From: Streptomyces sp. SID12488
GTDB taxonomy: Bacteria; Actinomycetota; Actinomycetes; Streptomycetales; Streptomycetaceae
Reading direction: 5' to 3'
Assembly (NCBI RefSeq): GCF_010548275.1
Contig: NZ_JAAGLT010000009.1
Location: forward strand, 1-64,000
Length of the DNA stretch: 64,000 nt
In this document: one piece after another, positions 51,229 to 59,813 of the stretch
How positions within the stretch are numbered: position 1 is the first letter of the stretch
Layout: every line of letters starts with the position of its first letter
The notes under the pieces: generated by a model
Database searches by the model: none
What the model saw: the letters and a program-made list of their open reading frames with translations, nothing else
Told to the model about the DNA's origin: nothing
Translations under genes and position numbers: made by a program

Positions 51229-52557
51229 TCAGCGCAGGCGCCGCCGTCCCGGCATGAACGTGAACACCGCCACGCCCGCCAGGATCACCGTTCCGGCCAC
51301 CAGGCCCAGCGCCTTCAGGGCACCGTTGTTCTCGGCGCCCGTGTTGGCGAGGCCGCCGCTGGTCCCCGTACTGCCGGAAGTCGTGGTCGACGAGCCGCCG
51401 GACGCGCCGCTCGCCTGTTCCTCCGTGTCCAGGGTCAGGGAGACCATCGTCGTGGTCGGAGTGCAGGTGGTCGTCGTGCCGACGGCGTTCACCGTCAACA
51501 CGCCTGGTGACAGGGTCGATTCACCGGTCGCACCCGGCTTGTACGTGCCCGTCATGTCGGAGACCGACATCGCGTCACCGGTCTTGATCGGATCCGGGTT
51601 GCCCGGGCCCTCGACGTGGACCGTGCCCGTGTCGGACCCGCCCAGGACGACCTCCATGGACGGCTTCACCACGCCCGCCGGGAGGTCCGCCGGACTGTTC
51701 ATCACCGAGCCCTTGAACTGGACCGTGATCTTGTAACTCCCGCCGTTCTTCGTGGCGTTGATCTGGATGGGGGAGGTCACGTCCTTGTCGCCGATCGGTG
51801 TCACGCACTTGTACGGGACCTGCACGAGTTTCCCGGTGAAGTCCGTCTGGCCGCTGTCCGTCGCACTCGGTGTGCTGCTCGGCGACTCGCTCTCGTCGTC
51901 CGACCCGGTCGGGGTCGGGGTCGGGGTCGGGGTCGGCGTCGCGGACTCGGAGTCCGTCGGAGTCGGCGTGGGTGAGGTCGACGTGGACGGTGAACCGCCG
52001 TCACCCGCCGTCACCTTGATCGTCGCCGACGACTGCACCGTCCCGGTCGGCGCGCACTTCGTGTCCGTCCCGTACACGTTGATCGTGTACGCGTCCGGCG
52101 TCAGCGTCACGTCTCCCGCCGTCGTCAGTTTCACCTTGCCCTTCATGTCGGACAGGACCATCGCCCCGCCCTTGGGGATCGCCGGGTTCTCCCGCGGACC
52201 CACCAGCGCGATGTCGGCGGTCTGCGCACCGGCCGCCTTCAACACCCCGCTCGGCTGGACCGAGTTGGCCGGGAGGTCGATCAGGTCCGGGTTCTTGGAC
52301 GCGGCCTGCGTGAACTTCCAGACCACGTCCACCTCGTCGCCGACCTTCGCCGTCGCGGGCGCGGTGATCTCCACCTTGGTCGTTCCGTTGACCGGGTCGA
52401 GCCCGGAGGCCGCCGGCGGCACGCACTTGGTCGCGTACGACACCTCGGCTGCCTGGGCGGGTCCCGCCGCGGCCATGCCCAGCAGGACACCGCCCGCTCC
52501 GCCGAGCAGCAACAGGGCCCCTGCCGCACCCGCGCTCCGTCTCCGTTGCGTTCTCAC
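51229..52557 (-). CDS. Surface protein with two copies of an uncharacterised beta domain and LANTG sorting signal
   Basis: 442 residues. A signal peptide covers ~1-36 (LLLLGGAGGVLLGMAAAGPA). Two domains of one kind follow (~37-180 and ~245-380), joined by a Ser/Thr/Pro linker (TPTPTPTPTPTGSDDESES). The second reads YKCVTPIGDKDVTSPIQI at its start and TTTTCTPTTTMVSLTLD at its end. LANTG at 403-407, a hydrophobic stretch and RRRLR form a cell-wall sorting signal of the LAxTG type used by class E sortases. Last gene of a four-gene operon; its start overlaps the previous stop. Confidence 0.85.
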   Translation of the reverse strand: MRTQRRRSAGAAGALLLLGGAGGVLLGMAAAGPAQAAEVSYATKCVPPAASGLDPVNGTTKVEITAPATAKVGDEVDVVWKFTQAASKNPDLIDLPANSVQPSGVLKAAGAQTADIALVGPRENPAIPKGGAMVLSDMKGKVKLTTAGDVTLTPDAYTINVYGTDTKCAPTGTVQSSATIKVTAGDGGSPSTSTSPTPTPTDSESATPTPTPTPTPTGSDDESESPSSTPSATDSGQTDFTGKLVQVPYKCVTPIGDKDVTSPIQINATKNGGSYKITVQFKGSVMNSPADLPAGVVKPSMEVVLGGSDTGTVHVEGPGNPDPIKTGDAMSVSDMTGTYKPGATGESTLSPGVLTVNAVGTTTTCTPTTTMVSLTLDTEEQASGASGGSSTTTSGSTGTSGGLANTGAENNGALKALGLVAGTVILAGVAVFTFMPGRRRLR

Positions 52558-53690
52558 GTGTTCCCCTTCGTAGTCGTCGTGCTGGTCGTCGGAGTGCCCG
52601 CTCCGGTGTCGATGCCCGTGCCCGCGCCCGATCCCGCGCCCTCGACCGCGCTCGCTCCCGGGTCGGCGTCGGGGGTGAACCACGGCAGGGTGGTGGAAGC
52701 GGTCGCCGGCCGGGGCTGTTCGCGGTCCTCCCGCGTGTTCAACCTCGGCATACGCAGGGTCAGTTCGGGCAGCCGCAGCGCCCTGCCATGACGCGGCGAC
52801 GGCCGCCCGCCCGCTCCGCCCGGTCCGCGTGGCCGTACCCGGTCCACCACAGCCATCCCGATGCGGAACAGCGCCGCCGGTACGACGACACCGGCCAGGA
52901 CCCAGAACAGGGTCACGCCCCACGGCCGGCCCACGCCCCACGGCTGCTCGGCGAGCATCTTGCCGTCGTACCTCAGCGAGACCGTGTAGTCACCGTGCGC
53001 CCCGCTCACCAGGCCGACCGGCAGCTCGACGCGTGCCTTCCCGCCCGGCGTGATCGTGCCGCGCCACTGCTGCTCGTCCCACTGCGGGGCGAACACCCCG
53101 TGGGAGGTGCCGACCTGGAAGACCGGGTCCTTGACCGCCGCCGTGCCGAGGTTGCCGACGGTGACCACCAGGGTCCGGGTGGGCGGCGCCCCGAACCAGG
53201 TCAGCACCCCGCTCGAACCGTCGAGCCGCGGGTCCGTGAGGACCGAGAGACGGCCCGTGCCGGTCTGCGCGGGCAGCGGTTCGACCGGGTGCCCCGCCAC
53301 CTTGAACACCGCGTCGGCCGCCGCCTGCGAGCCTCCCGTCACCGTCGCCACATGCACCACACATGGGCACGGCACCGGCGGTTCGGTCACCGGCAGGCTC
53401 TTGCTGAAGCCGCCGAGCGTGTCCGTGGTGACGGCTCTCGCGTCCGCGTTGGCACAGGAGTTGGTGCCGCCGATCACTCCCCGGCCCGGTGTGGACCGGC
53501 CGCAGATCAGCATCATCAGCAGCGTCCTGGGCTGCCAGCCTGCCCCCGTGACGATGATCGAATCACCGGTCCCCGCCTGGGACTTGGACACCTTGACGGT
53601 CGGCCCGTCGGCGGCTGCCGCACTGGTCACGGGCACCATCAGGAGAGCGATCGCCAGCACCGCGACCAGTGCAGGAATCCGCCGCATCAC
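52554..53690 (-). CDS. Secreted membrane protein with neocarzinostatin-like N domain
   Basis: 378 residues. Signal peptide ~1-27; the next ~110 residues resemble a neocarzinostatin-type Ig fold: PTVKVSKSQAGTGDSIIVTG, GWQPRTLLMMLICG, and CANADARAVTTDTLGGFSKS with Cys pairs. A second beta domain (~145-265) has LTWFGAPPTRTLVVTVGNLG. One membrane helix (~268-290, VTLFWVLAGVVVPAALFRIG) precedes a long Arg/Pro-rich and Thr-rich cytoplasmic tail. Coupled to both neighbours by 4-base overlaps. Function unknown; fold assignment tentative. Confidence 0.7.
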   Translation of the reverse strand: MMRRIPALVAVLAIALLMVPVTSAAAADGPTVKVSKSQAGTGDSIIVTGAGWQPRTLLMMLICGRSTPGRGVIGGTNSCANADARAVTTDTLGGFSKSLPVTEPPVPCPCVVHVATVTGGSQAAADAVFKVAGHPVEPLPAQTGTGRLSVLTDPRLDGSSGVLTWFGAPPTRTLVVTVGNLGTAAVKDPVFQVGTSHGVFAPQWDEQQWRGTITPGGKARVELPVGLVSGAHGDYTVSLRYDGKMLAEQPWGVGRPWGVTLFWVLAGVVVPAALFRIGMAVVDRVRPRGPGGAGGRPSPRHGRALRLPELTLRMPRLNTREDREQPRPATASTTLPWFTPDADPGASAVEGAGSGAGTGIDTGAGTPTTSTTTTKGNT

Positions 53691-54565
53691 GTCATCGCCC
53701 CCGTCAGCTCATCCGGCTTCGCCGCCAACTCCGGGCGTCTATCCGGCCGTTCATCACGCCTACGGCGCCCGATCCGTCGTACGACCACAAGGGCGGCGCC
53801 CGCCGACAGCACCCCCGCGACCCCCGCCACCCCGCCCCACGGCACGAACCGCACCGACGCGCCCGCCTGGTCGCGCACCGCCCCGCCCGCCGCCGTGACC
53901 GTCAGGCGTACGTCGACCGCGTCGAACCCCGGCCTCCCGGACCAGGGTTCGGTGAGGGTGACGCGCCGGCCCGGGGACAGCCGTACGGGCAGCGTGCGCG
54001 GGGCCCGGTCGAGGACGGGACCGAGGACACCGTCCGCGTGGACGGCGAGCGTCGGGGTCAGGTCGGTGGTGCCGCGGTTGACCAGCTCGTACGCGATGCG
54101 GTCACCGCGTACCCTCACGTGCTCGACGGTCAGCGCGGGCAACCGGGGTCCCCTGACCCGCAGTCGGACCCGCAGCGTCGCGCTCCGGCCCGAGGCGCGG
54201 GCGGTGATCGTGGCGGTGCGGTCGCCGGGAGGTGTGCCCTCGGGGATGCGCACCGTGAACGGCACATCGGCTCGCGTGCGGGCGGGGACGTCCACCTCGG
54301 GCGCGGCCAGGGTGAGCCAACTTCCGCCGGTCAGCCGCACGTTCAGGATCCGCGCCGTCGGGTTGCGGACGGAGAGCGTGTCCTGGAGAACCGTTCCCGG
54401 GGTGCCCTCGGTGTAGAAGTACGGCCGTCCGGTGCCCAGGGGCGTGACGGACCAGCTCTCGTCGGCCACGGCCGGCGTCCCCGCGGACAGCAGCACGACG
54501 AGGCCGAGGAGGCTGAGGGGACTGAGGCGACGGAGATGACTGGGGCTGGGGCAGAGGACACGCAT
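53687..54565 (-). CDS. Secreted membrane protein resembling DUF916/COG1470 (WxLIP-like)
   Basis: 292 residues. Signal peptide ~1-35 (LSPLSLLGLVVLLSAGTPAV), then two beta-sandwich domains, one membrane helix near 250-270 (VAGVAGVLSAGAALVVVRRI) and a short basic tail. The N-terminal SWSVTPLGTGRPYFYTEGTPG and LQDTLSVRNPTARILNVRL have the shape of the DUF916 domain found in WxL-interacting proteins of low-GC Gram-positives. ATG 54565 is preceded by GGGAG. It overlaps the downstream gene by 4 bases (GTGA). Assignment is by pattern only. Confidence 0.7.
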   Translation of the reverse strand: MRVLCPSPSHLRRLSPLSLLGLVVLLSAGTPAVADESWSVTPLGTGRPYFYTEGTPGTVLQDTLSVRNPTARILNVRLTGGSWLTLAAPEVDVPARTRADVPFTVRIPEGTPPGDRTATITARASGRSATLRVRLRVRGPRLPALTVEHVRVRGDRIAYELVNRGTTDLTPTLAVHADGVLGPVLDRAPRTLPVRLSPGRRVTLTEPWSGRPGFDAVDVRLTVTAAGGAVRDQAGASVRFVPWGGVAGVAGVLSAGAALVVVRRIGRRRRDERPDRRPELAAKPDELTGAMT

Positions 54566-54603
54566 CGGCGGCTCCCGGAAGTCGTACGGGTCTCGTACGG
54601 TCC

Positions 54604-55368
54604 TCAGTGGCGTGCCGTCGGCTGCCGTCGTACCGGCGTCCCAGTCCGGTTCCTGTGCGCCGTCTGGTTCCTGCGCGTCAGCCACAGCGTGCCCGCCGCG
54701 CCCGCGAGCAGCACCGTGCCGCCTAGCGTGCCCAGCGCGATGAAGGAGTCCTCGGGGCCGGTCTGCGGGAGGTCGGCACCGGTGTCGCCGCTGCCGCCGG
54801 TGCTGCTCGTGCCGCCGGTGGTACCGCCGCCCGAGGCCCCCGTGATGTCGAGCGTCAGGGACGGCTTGGGGCTGTTGGTGGGCGTGCACGTGGTGGTCGT
54901 ACCGGCGGCCTTGATCGTCAGGATTCCGGCCGTGAAGGTGACCTTGCCGTTCTTCGAGGGCTTGTACGTGCCGCTCAGGTCGTTGATCTTTATGGGGGTG
55001 TTGGCGGGGAGCGCGGCCTCGTTCGCGGGACCGCTGACGTTCAGGGTGCCGCTGTCCGCGCCGCCCAGTTTGATCGTGGCGCTCGGGCTCATCGCGCCCT
55101 TGCCCAGTTCCACCGGGCTGGACGAGACGCCCTTCTGCCAGGACATCGTGACCTTGTAGGAGCCGCCGCTCTCGACCGCCTTGATGTCGATGGACGAGAG
55201 GGCGCTCTTGATGCCGATCGGCGTGTCGCATCGGTAGTTGACGTCCACGACCTCGGCCCGGGCGGCGGGGGCGGCCAGCAGCACCGCCGATCCGGCGAGG
55301 GCCGCGACAGACGCGAGCGCGGCGCCTCGTTTCGGGTGCGTTCGGCGGCATGTCCGGTGGTACGACAT
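54604..55368 (-). CDS. Surface protein with one copy of the same beta domain and LPQTG sorting signal
   Basis: 254 residues, first gene of the operon. Signal peptide ~1-38. One copy of the beta domain (~39-170): YRCDTPIGIKSALSSIDIKA, GGSYKVTMSWQKGVSSSPVE, and a final TTTTCTPTNSPKPSLTLD. A Gly/Ser/Thr linker leads to LPQTG at 200-204, a hydrophobic segment and a long basic tail (RRNQTAHRNRTGTPVRRQ). LPxTG is the canonical sortase motif; here the tail after the helix is longer than usual. GGGGGACGACG before the ATG is a good ribosome site. Confidence 0.85.
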   Translation of the reverse strand: MSYHRTCRRTHPKRGAALASVAALAGSAVLLAAPAARAEVVDVNYRCDTPIGIKSALSSIDIKAVESGGSYKVTMSWQKGVSSSPVELGKGAMSPSATIKLGGADSGTLNVSGPANEAALPANTPIKINDLSGTYKPSKNGKVTFTAGILTIKAAGTTTTCTPTNSPKPSLTLDITGASGGGTTGGTSSTGGSGDTGADLPQTGPEDSFIALGTLGGTVLLAGAAGTLWLTRRNQTAHRNRTGTPVRRQPTARH

Positions 55369-55550
55369 CGTCGTCCCCCATTCCTGGCGGTCATTCCTGG
55401 CGGCCCTGGCGGCGAATCTGACGGCACATCAGATCGCGGATCGGCCGTCAAGGTACGCCGGAGGACCAACACTTGGAAGACACAGCACACACCGGATCGC
55501 CGGGATTTCGGCCTGATTCGAGTGGTGCTCACACGCCGGAACGACGGGAA

Positions 55551-56048
55551 CTACGCCGGAGCGCCGAGCTCCGCCCACACCTTCTTGCCCGCGATGCCGG
55601 GAGTCCGTACGACTCCCCAGTCCAGGCACAGCCGCTGCACGATGAACATTCCGTGGCCGCCGGGGCGCCCGGCCCGGTGCGGGGTGCGCGGGGCCGGCTG
55701 GCCCGCGCCATGGTCCGAGATCTCGACGCGGATCACCTTGTTGTCGCAGGTGATCCACATCTCGTCCGGGCCATCGGCGTGCAGGCAGGCATTGGTGACC
55801 AGCTCGGAGACGACGAGCAGCACGTCCTCGGCGGCGGCCCGCCGGTCGGCGGCCTCGGCGGGCAGCCAGCCCCACGCGTACAGCGCCTGCCGGGCGAAGT
55901 CACGGGCGAGCGGAACGACACCGCTCTCGCCCGCGAGACTCAGGCTGCGGGTCTGACGGCCCCCGGAAGCGCCGCCGGACTCGGCGGACTCCTGGGAGCC
56001 CGCCGAGGGCTCCGGGAAGCCCGGCGAGTCGGGCCGGGTGGTGCTCAT
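55551..56048 (-). CDS. Anti-sigma factor kinase (RsbW/SpoIIAB type, HATPase)
   Basis: 165 residues. A Ser/Gly-rich N-terminal ~35 residues precede a GHKL ATPase domain. The N box is VVSELVTNACLHADG (Glu82, Asn86), the G1 box SDHGAG (~111-116) and the G2 region GGHGMFIVQRL (~130-140). It should bind and inhibit the SigB-type factor and phosphorylate the STAS antagonist. The STAS gene lies 182 bases upstream on the same strand and the sigma gene is divergent, as at the S. coelicolor sigI locus (anti-sigma PrsI, antagonist ArsI, from memory). Confidence 0.88.
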   Translation of the reverse strand: MSTTRPDSPGFPEPSAGSQESAESGGASGGRQTRSLSLAGESGVVPLARDFARQALYAWGWLPAEAADRRAAAEDVLLVVSELVTNACLHADGPDEMWITCDNKVIRVEISDHGAGQPAPRTPHRAGRPGGHGMFIVQRLCLDWGVVRTPGIAGKKVWAELGAPA

Positions 56049-56230
56049 CAGCGCTTCACCTCACCGATTCACCAGTTCACGTACACGGTCTTCATTCACC
56101 ACAGCTCCCTACGCACGTCATTGTGTGCGCATTCAGGATGTCTCCTGCCCGGGGGAACCGACAGAACACCCCCCAAAGAGAGCGCACTCGACAACCCGCC
56201 CGGCCGACCGAGGAGACTCGGCCGGAAAGG

Positions 56231-56635
56231 CTAGGAGGATTCAAGTGCCGCAGGGGACTCCGGAGGATCGTCTGCAAGCGCGTCGGCAAGGGACTCGTGG
56301 ACGGTGAAAACGGCGTCCGCGCCCGTGATCTCGAACACTCGTGCGACCACCGGTTGCATCGCGGCGAGATGCACCCCGCCGCCGGCTTCCTCCGCCTTCA
56401 GGCGGGCGCCGAGCAGCACGTTGAGGCCGGTGGAGTCACAGAACTCCAGCCCCGCGCAGTCGACGACCAGCCGCGAGATGCCCTTCGCGAGGCAGTCCTC
56501 AAGTGGTTCACGCAACAGGTCGGCGGTGTGGTGATCAAGTTCACCCGTGGGCGTCACGACGGCGCTGGAGCCTTCGTGGCGCACCTCCACCAGAAGCCGG
56601 CCAGACTCTGCGCTGCCGACCGTCTCGCGGTCCAT
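56231..56635 (-). CDS. Anti-sigma factor antagonist (STAS domain)
   Basis: 134 residues, a SpoIIAA/RsbV-type protein. VVTPTGELDHHTADLLREPL opens the STAS domain and VDCAGLEFCDSTGLNVLL carries the Ser68 that the kinase phosphorylates, next to Asp67. When unphosphorylated it would sequester the anti-sigma kinase and free the sigma factor. ATG 56635 was preferred to one 30 bases upstream because GAGAGA precedes it. Divergent from the sigma gene, separated by 300 bases that contain the promoters of both. Confidence 0.92.
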   Translation of the reverse strand: MDRETVGSAESGRLLVEVRHEGSSAVVTPTGELDHHTADLLREPLEDCLAKGISRLVVDCAGLEFCDSTGLNVLLGARLKAEEAGGGVHLAAMQPVVARVFEITGADAVFTVHESLADALADDPPESPAALESS

Positions 56636-56935
56636 GCCGTCTCTCTCCCGAGCTCGTGTCTGCATTACCGGCGCTCGCTCGCGCCGAACTGACGTCCACG
56701 AACACTACGCCTTCCCCACACTCTTCGACACCCGAACTAAAGCCCATATACGGACATACGGGAAGACAGTGCACTTGCGGTGGGCTCGGGAAAGCGGGTA
56801 GGGCTAGTAGTGCGCCAGTTCCTGTCAGCGAGCCGGCCAAGACGAACACCCGATATGGCCGGCATTGGAGTCGCCGCACACCGCACCGCACGCACCGGCT
56901 TCGGCAGCCTTATGCCGAGAACCATGGAGGACACC

Positions 56936-57856
56936 ATGTCACCCCGGCTCGACGCATCGCATACCCACACAGCGACGTCGACACCCCCTCCGGAACACAC
57001 GGACTCCCGACTACTGGACCGGCACCTCCCGGGTGCGCACGTTCCGGACGCCCTGGACGGGCTCCCCGAGATCCCGCCGTTCGACAAGGTGGGGGCGGTC
57101 GACGCCCGTGCCCTGTCCAAGACCCTCTTCGCGCGACTGGAGTCCCTCGAAGAAGGCACCCACGACTACTCGTACGTCCGTAACACCCTCGTCGAGCTCA
57201 ACCTCGCGCTGGTCAAGTTCGCCGCCTCCCGCTTCCGTTCGCGCAGCGAACCCATGGAGGACATCATCCAGGTCGGCACGATCGGCCTGATCAAGGCGAT
57301 CGACCGCTTCGAACTGAGCCGCGGCGTCGAGTTCCCGACGTTCGCCATGCCGACCATCGTCGGCGAGATCAAGCGTTTCTTCCGTGACACGTCGTGGTCC
57401 GTCCGCGTACCTCGCCGGCTCCAGGAGCTCCGGCTGGACCTGGCACGGGCCGGCGACGAACTGGCCCAGCAGCTCGACCGCGCCCCCACCGTGGCCGAGC
57501 TGGCCGAACGCCTCGACCTCTCGAAGGACGAGGTCGTCGAGGGCATGGCGGCCTCGAACGCCTACACCGCCAGCTCACTCGACGCACAGGCCGACGAGGA
57601 CGACTCCGAGGGCGCGCTCGCGGACCGTATCGGTTACGAGGACAACGGCATCGAAGGCATCGAGTACATCGAGTCCTTGAAGCCGCTGATCGCCGGACTC
57701 CCGCCCCGGGACCGGCAGATCCTCTCGCTGCGGTTCGTCGCCAACCTGACCCAGTCGGAGATCGGCGAGGAGCTGGGCATCTCCCAGATGCATGTGTCGC
57801 GACTGCTGTCACGGACGTTGCAGCGACTGCGAAAGGGCCTGCTGGCCGAGGGCTGA
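56936..57856 (+). CDS. sigI: SigB/SigF/SigG-type RNA polymerase sigma factor
   Basis: 306 residues. Region 1 is short; region 2 contains YVRNTLVELNLALVKFAASR and EDIIQVGTIGLIKAIDRFEL, region 3 has RRLQELRLDLARAGDELAQQ, region 4 has LSLRFVANLTQSEIGEELGI followed by SQMHVSRLLSRTLQRLRKGL. It belongs to the general-stress sigma group controlled by partner switching. The position next to anti-sigma and antagonist genes and upstream of hutI matches sigI in S. coelicolor; the name is inferred from this. ATG 56936 has GGAGGACACC directly before it. A strong terminator follows. Confidence 0.9.
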   Translation: MSPRLDASHTHTATSTPPPEHTDSRLLDRHLPGAHVPDALDGLPEIPPFDKVGAVDARALSKTLFARLESLEEGTHDYSYVRNTLVELNLALVKFAASRFRSRSEPMEDIIQVGTIGLIKAIDRFELSRGVEFPTFAMPTIVGEIKRFFRDTSWSVRVPRRLQELRLDLARAGDELAQQLDRAPTVAELAERLDLSKDEVVEGMAASNAYTASSLDAQADEDDSEGALADRIGYEDNGIEGIEYIESLKPLIAGLPPRDRQILSLRFVANLTQSEIGEELGISQMHVSRLLSRTLQRLRKGLLAEG

Positions 57857-57884
57857 GGCCCTCCGGAGGCCCTGAGGCCCCCAC

Positions 57885-57920
57885 CGGGAGAGGTTTCCGG
57901 TTACCTACGGAAACCTCTCC
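57885..57920 (+). terminator. Terminator of the sigma factor gene
   Basis: A perfect 14-bp stem, GGGAGAGGTTTCCG at 57885-57898 and its complement at 57907-57920, with an 8-base loop and CTCTTTT after it. It is 28 bases past the stop codon and is a classic intrinsic terminator. Confidence 0.88.
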
Positions 57921-58017
57921 CCTCTTTTCCCAAAGGCCCCCTGCGTCACCCGGACCGCCCTCAGACTGGCTCGTACGTCAGGACGGGGCGAAGCCGGGGG
58001 TGCGAGGAGGCGGACGG

Positions 58018-59646
58018 ATGTCCCAGGACACCGGCCACAGTGGAGTGGACGGGGAGTACGGGGAGTACGTCGGCGCGTCCGACGCACACCTCACCGAGTT
58101 GCTGCGCACCAACTCCCCCACCGCGTACCTCGCGTTGCAGGAACTCCGGGCCCGCCACCGCGCGTCCGTCCTCGCCTACGCCCGCCTGTGCACGACGAGC
58201 GACTCCACGGCAGGGCAGTTGGCGGCCCAGGCCTTCACGGTGGCGGCCCGGGACACGGCACGCGGTACCGAGCCGAGCGTCCCGTGGCGCCACCAACTCC
58301 TGTTGCTGACAGCCGATCTGGCGGCCACCTGGGCGACGGACGAACGTGCGGCGGGCCTCGACCCGAGCCTGCTCCTCGTCCTGAACACACTCGCCCCGAT
58401 GAACACCCCGATGAATGCGGGGAGCGCGCAGGGCGCGGCGGGCGGAGCCGGACTGATCCCGCCCCCGCCCATGCTGGGCCCGTTCCAGTCGCTGCCGTCC
58501 CGCACCCAGGGCCTCATCTGGTACGGCATCGTGGAGCGCGAACCCGAGGACCGGACCGCCGCCCTCCTCGGACTGACGCGCGAGGACGTGACGCACGAGA
58601 CGGACTCGGCGCTCCAGGCCCTGGCACAGGCCTGTCTGCGGTTCCGGCTGGCCGTCTCGGACGATCCGCGCTGCCAGGACTTCCGCCGGCTGATCGAGGA
58701 GTCGGTCCGCCCCGTCAACCCCCGCCACAGCACGGACCTGAACTCCCACATGGTCATCTGCCCGCACTGCTCGGTGGCCTACGAGGAACTCGCCGCCCTG
58801 CGCGACAACCCGCGCACGGCGCTGGGGGAGGGCCTGCTGCCGTGGAGCGGCCTGTCGTACGCGAGGGACGCGCCGACCGTCACGCGCGCCAACACCCGCC
58901 AACCGGAAGGCAGTTGGCCCTGGACTCCGGCCCGGCCGTCCCGGCGGCGGTTCGTGCTGGCCTCGGCCGTGCTGGGCGTGACGCTGGTCCCGCTGGTGAT
59001 CGTGCTGCTCTCGCAGAGCGGCGGCTCGCCGGATACACAGGGCGCGGCGGGCACCCTCCCGGTCACCGCGGTGCCGAGTGTCTCCGGGGCGACGTCCCCC
59101 TCCTCACCGGCTGCCGCCGACTCCCCCTCCCCGGCGCCGACTTCACGGCCGCCGACCACTCCGACCCCGTCTCCCTCGCCGACTCCGAAGCCAACCCCTA
59201 CACCCACTCCCACTGCCACGCCCGCGTTCCGGGCGCCGGGCGCCTCGTTCGCCCAGGTGGTGAACGTCGCCTCGGGACGCTGTCTGGACATCCGGGGCGG
59301 TGTGCTGGAGAAGGGTACGGACGTCGTCACGGCGACCTGCTCCACGTCGGCCGCGACCCAGCGCTGGCAGGTGGACGCCGGCTCGGGGCTGCTGCGCTCG
59401 TCCGCGGACACCGACCTGTGCCTGGACAGCCGGGGTGATGTGGACAAGGGCGTGGGCATCTGGGAGTGCGAGTCGGTGAGCGACAGCGAGAACGGCGACA
59501 ACCTGCGCTTCACCGTGGACGACGACGGTGTGATCCGTCCGGCGATCGCCATCGCTACGGGGCTCACTCCGGCCGGTGACGACGGCCTGACCCTCGAACC
59601 CCTGACCGGCGGGTCGGGGCAGCGGTGGCGGGCGGGCGCTAGCTGA
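58018..59646 (+). CDS. Membrane protein with sigma-like helices, zinc-finger motif and extracellular ricin-type lectin domain
   Basis: 542 residues with an unusual architecture. Residues ~20-230 are helical and resemble regions 2 and 4 of ECF sigma factors in pattern (LALQELRARHRASVLAYARL). HMVICPHCSVAYEEL (~243-257) has the H-x4-C-x2-C shape of anti-sigma zinc domains. One helix (~305-330) is followed by a Pro/Ser/Thr linker and a ricin-type beta-trefoil (~405-542: CLDIRGGVLEKGTD, RWQVDAGSGLLRSSADTDLC, DSRGDV). The ATG follows GAGGAGGCGGACGG. It lies just after sigI. It may sense extracellular sugars; no partner is known. Confidence 0.8.
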   Translation: MSQDTGHSGVDGEYGEYVGASDAHLTELLRTNSPTAYLALQELRARHRASVLAYARLCTTSDSTAGQLAAQAFTVAARDTARGTEPSVPWRHQLLLLTADLAATWATDERAAGLDPSLLLVLNTLAPMNTPMNAGSAQGAAGGAGLIPPPPMLGPFQSLPSRTQGLIWYGIVEREPEDRTAALLGLTREDVTHETDSALQALAQACLRFRLAVSDDPRCQDFRRLIEESVRPVNPRHSTDLNSHMVICPHCSVAYEELAALRDNPRTALGEGLLPWSGLSYARDAPTVTRANTRQPEGSWPWTPARPSRRRFVLASAVLGVTLVPLVIVLLSQSGGSPDTQGAAGTLPVTAVPSVSGATSPSSPAAADSPSPAPTSRPPTTPTPSPSPTPKPTPTPTPTATPAFRAPGASFAQVVNVASGRCLDIRGGVLEKGTDVVTATCSTSAATQRWQVDAGSGLLRSSADTDLCLDSRGDVDKGVGIWECESVSDSENGDNLRFTVDDDGVIRPAIAIATGLTPAGDDGLTLEPLTGGSGQRWRAGAS

Positions 59647-59813
59647 AAAGTCCGTATCCGCCAACCTCCCGCGACAGGTGCGCGTTTCACTCCGCCGGAC
59701 GAGACCGGACGAGGCGGAAGTGAAATGCGGCCGGGGACGCGTCGGCAACCCCGTGCACGCCCCGTGGCGACCCGAGGGTGAATCCCGCCCCCCCCCACAA
59801 AGGGAGTTCACCG

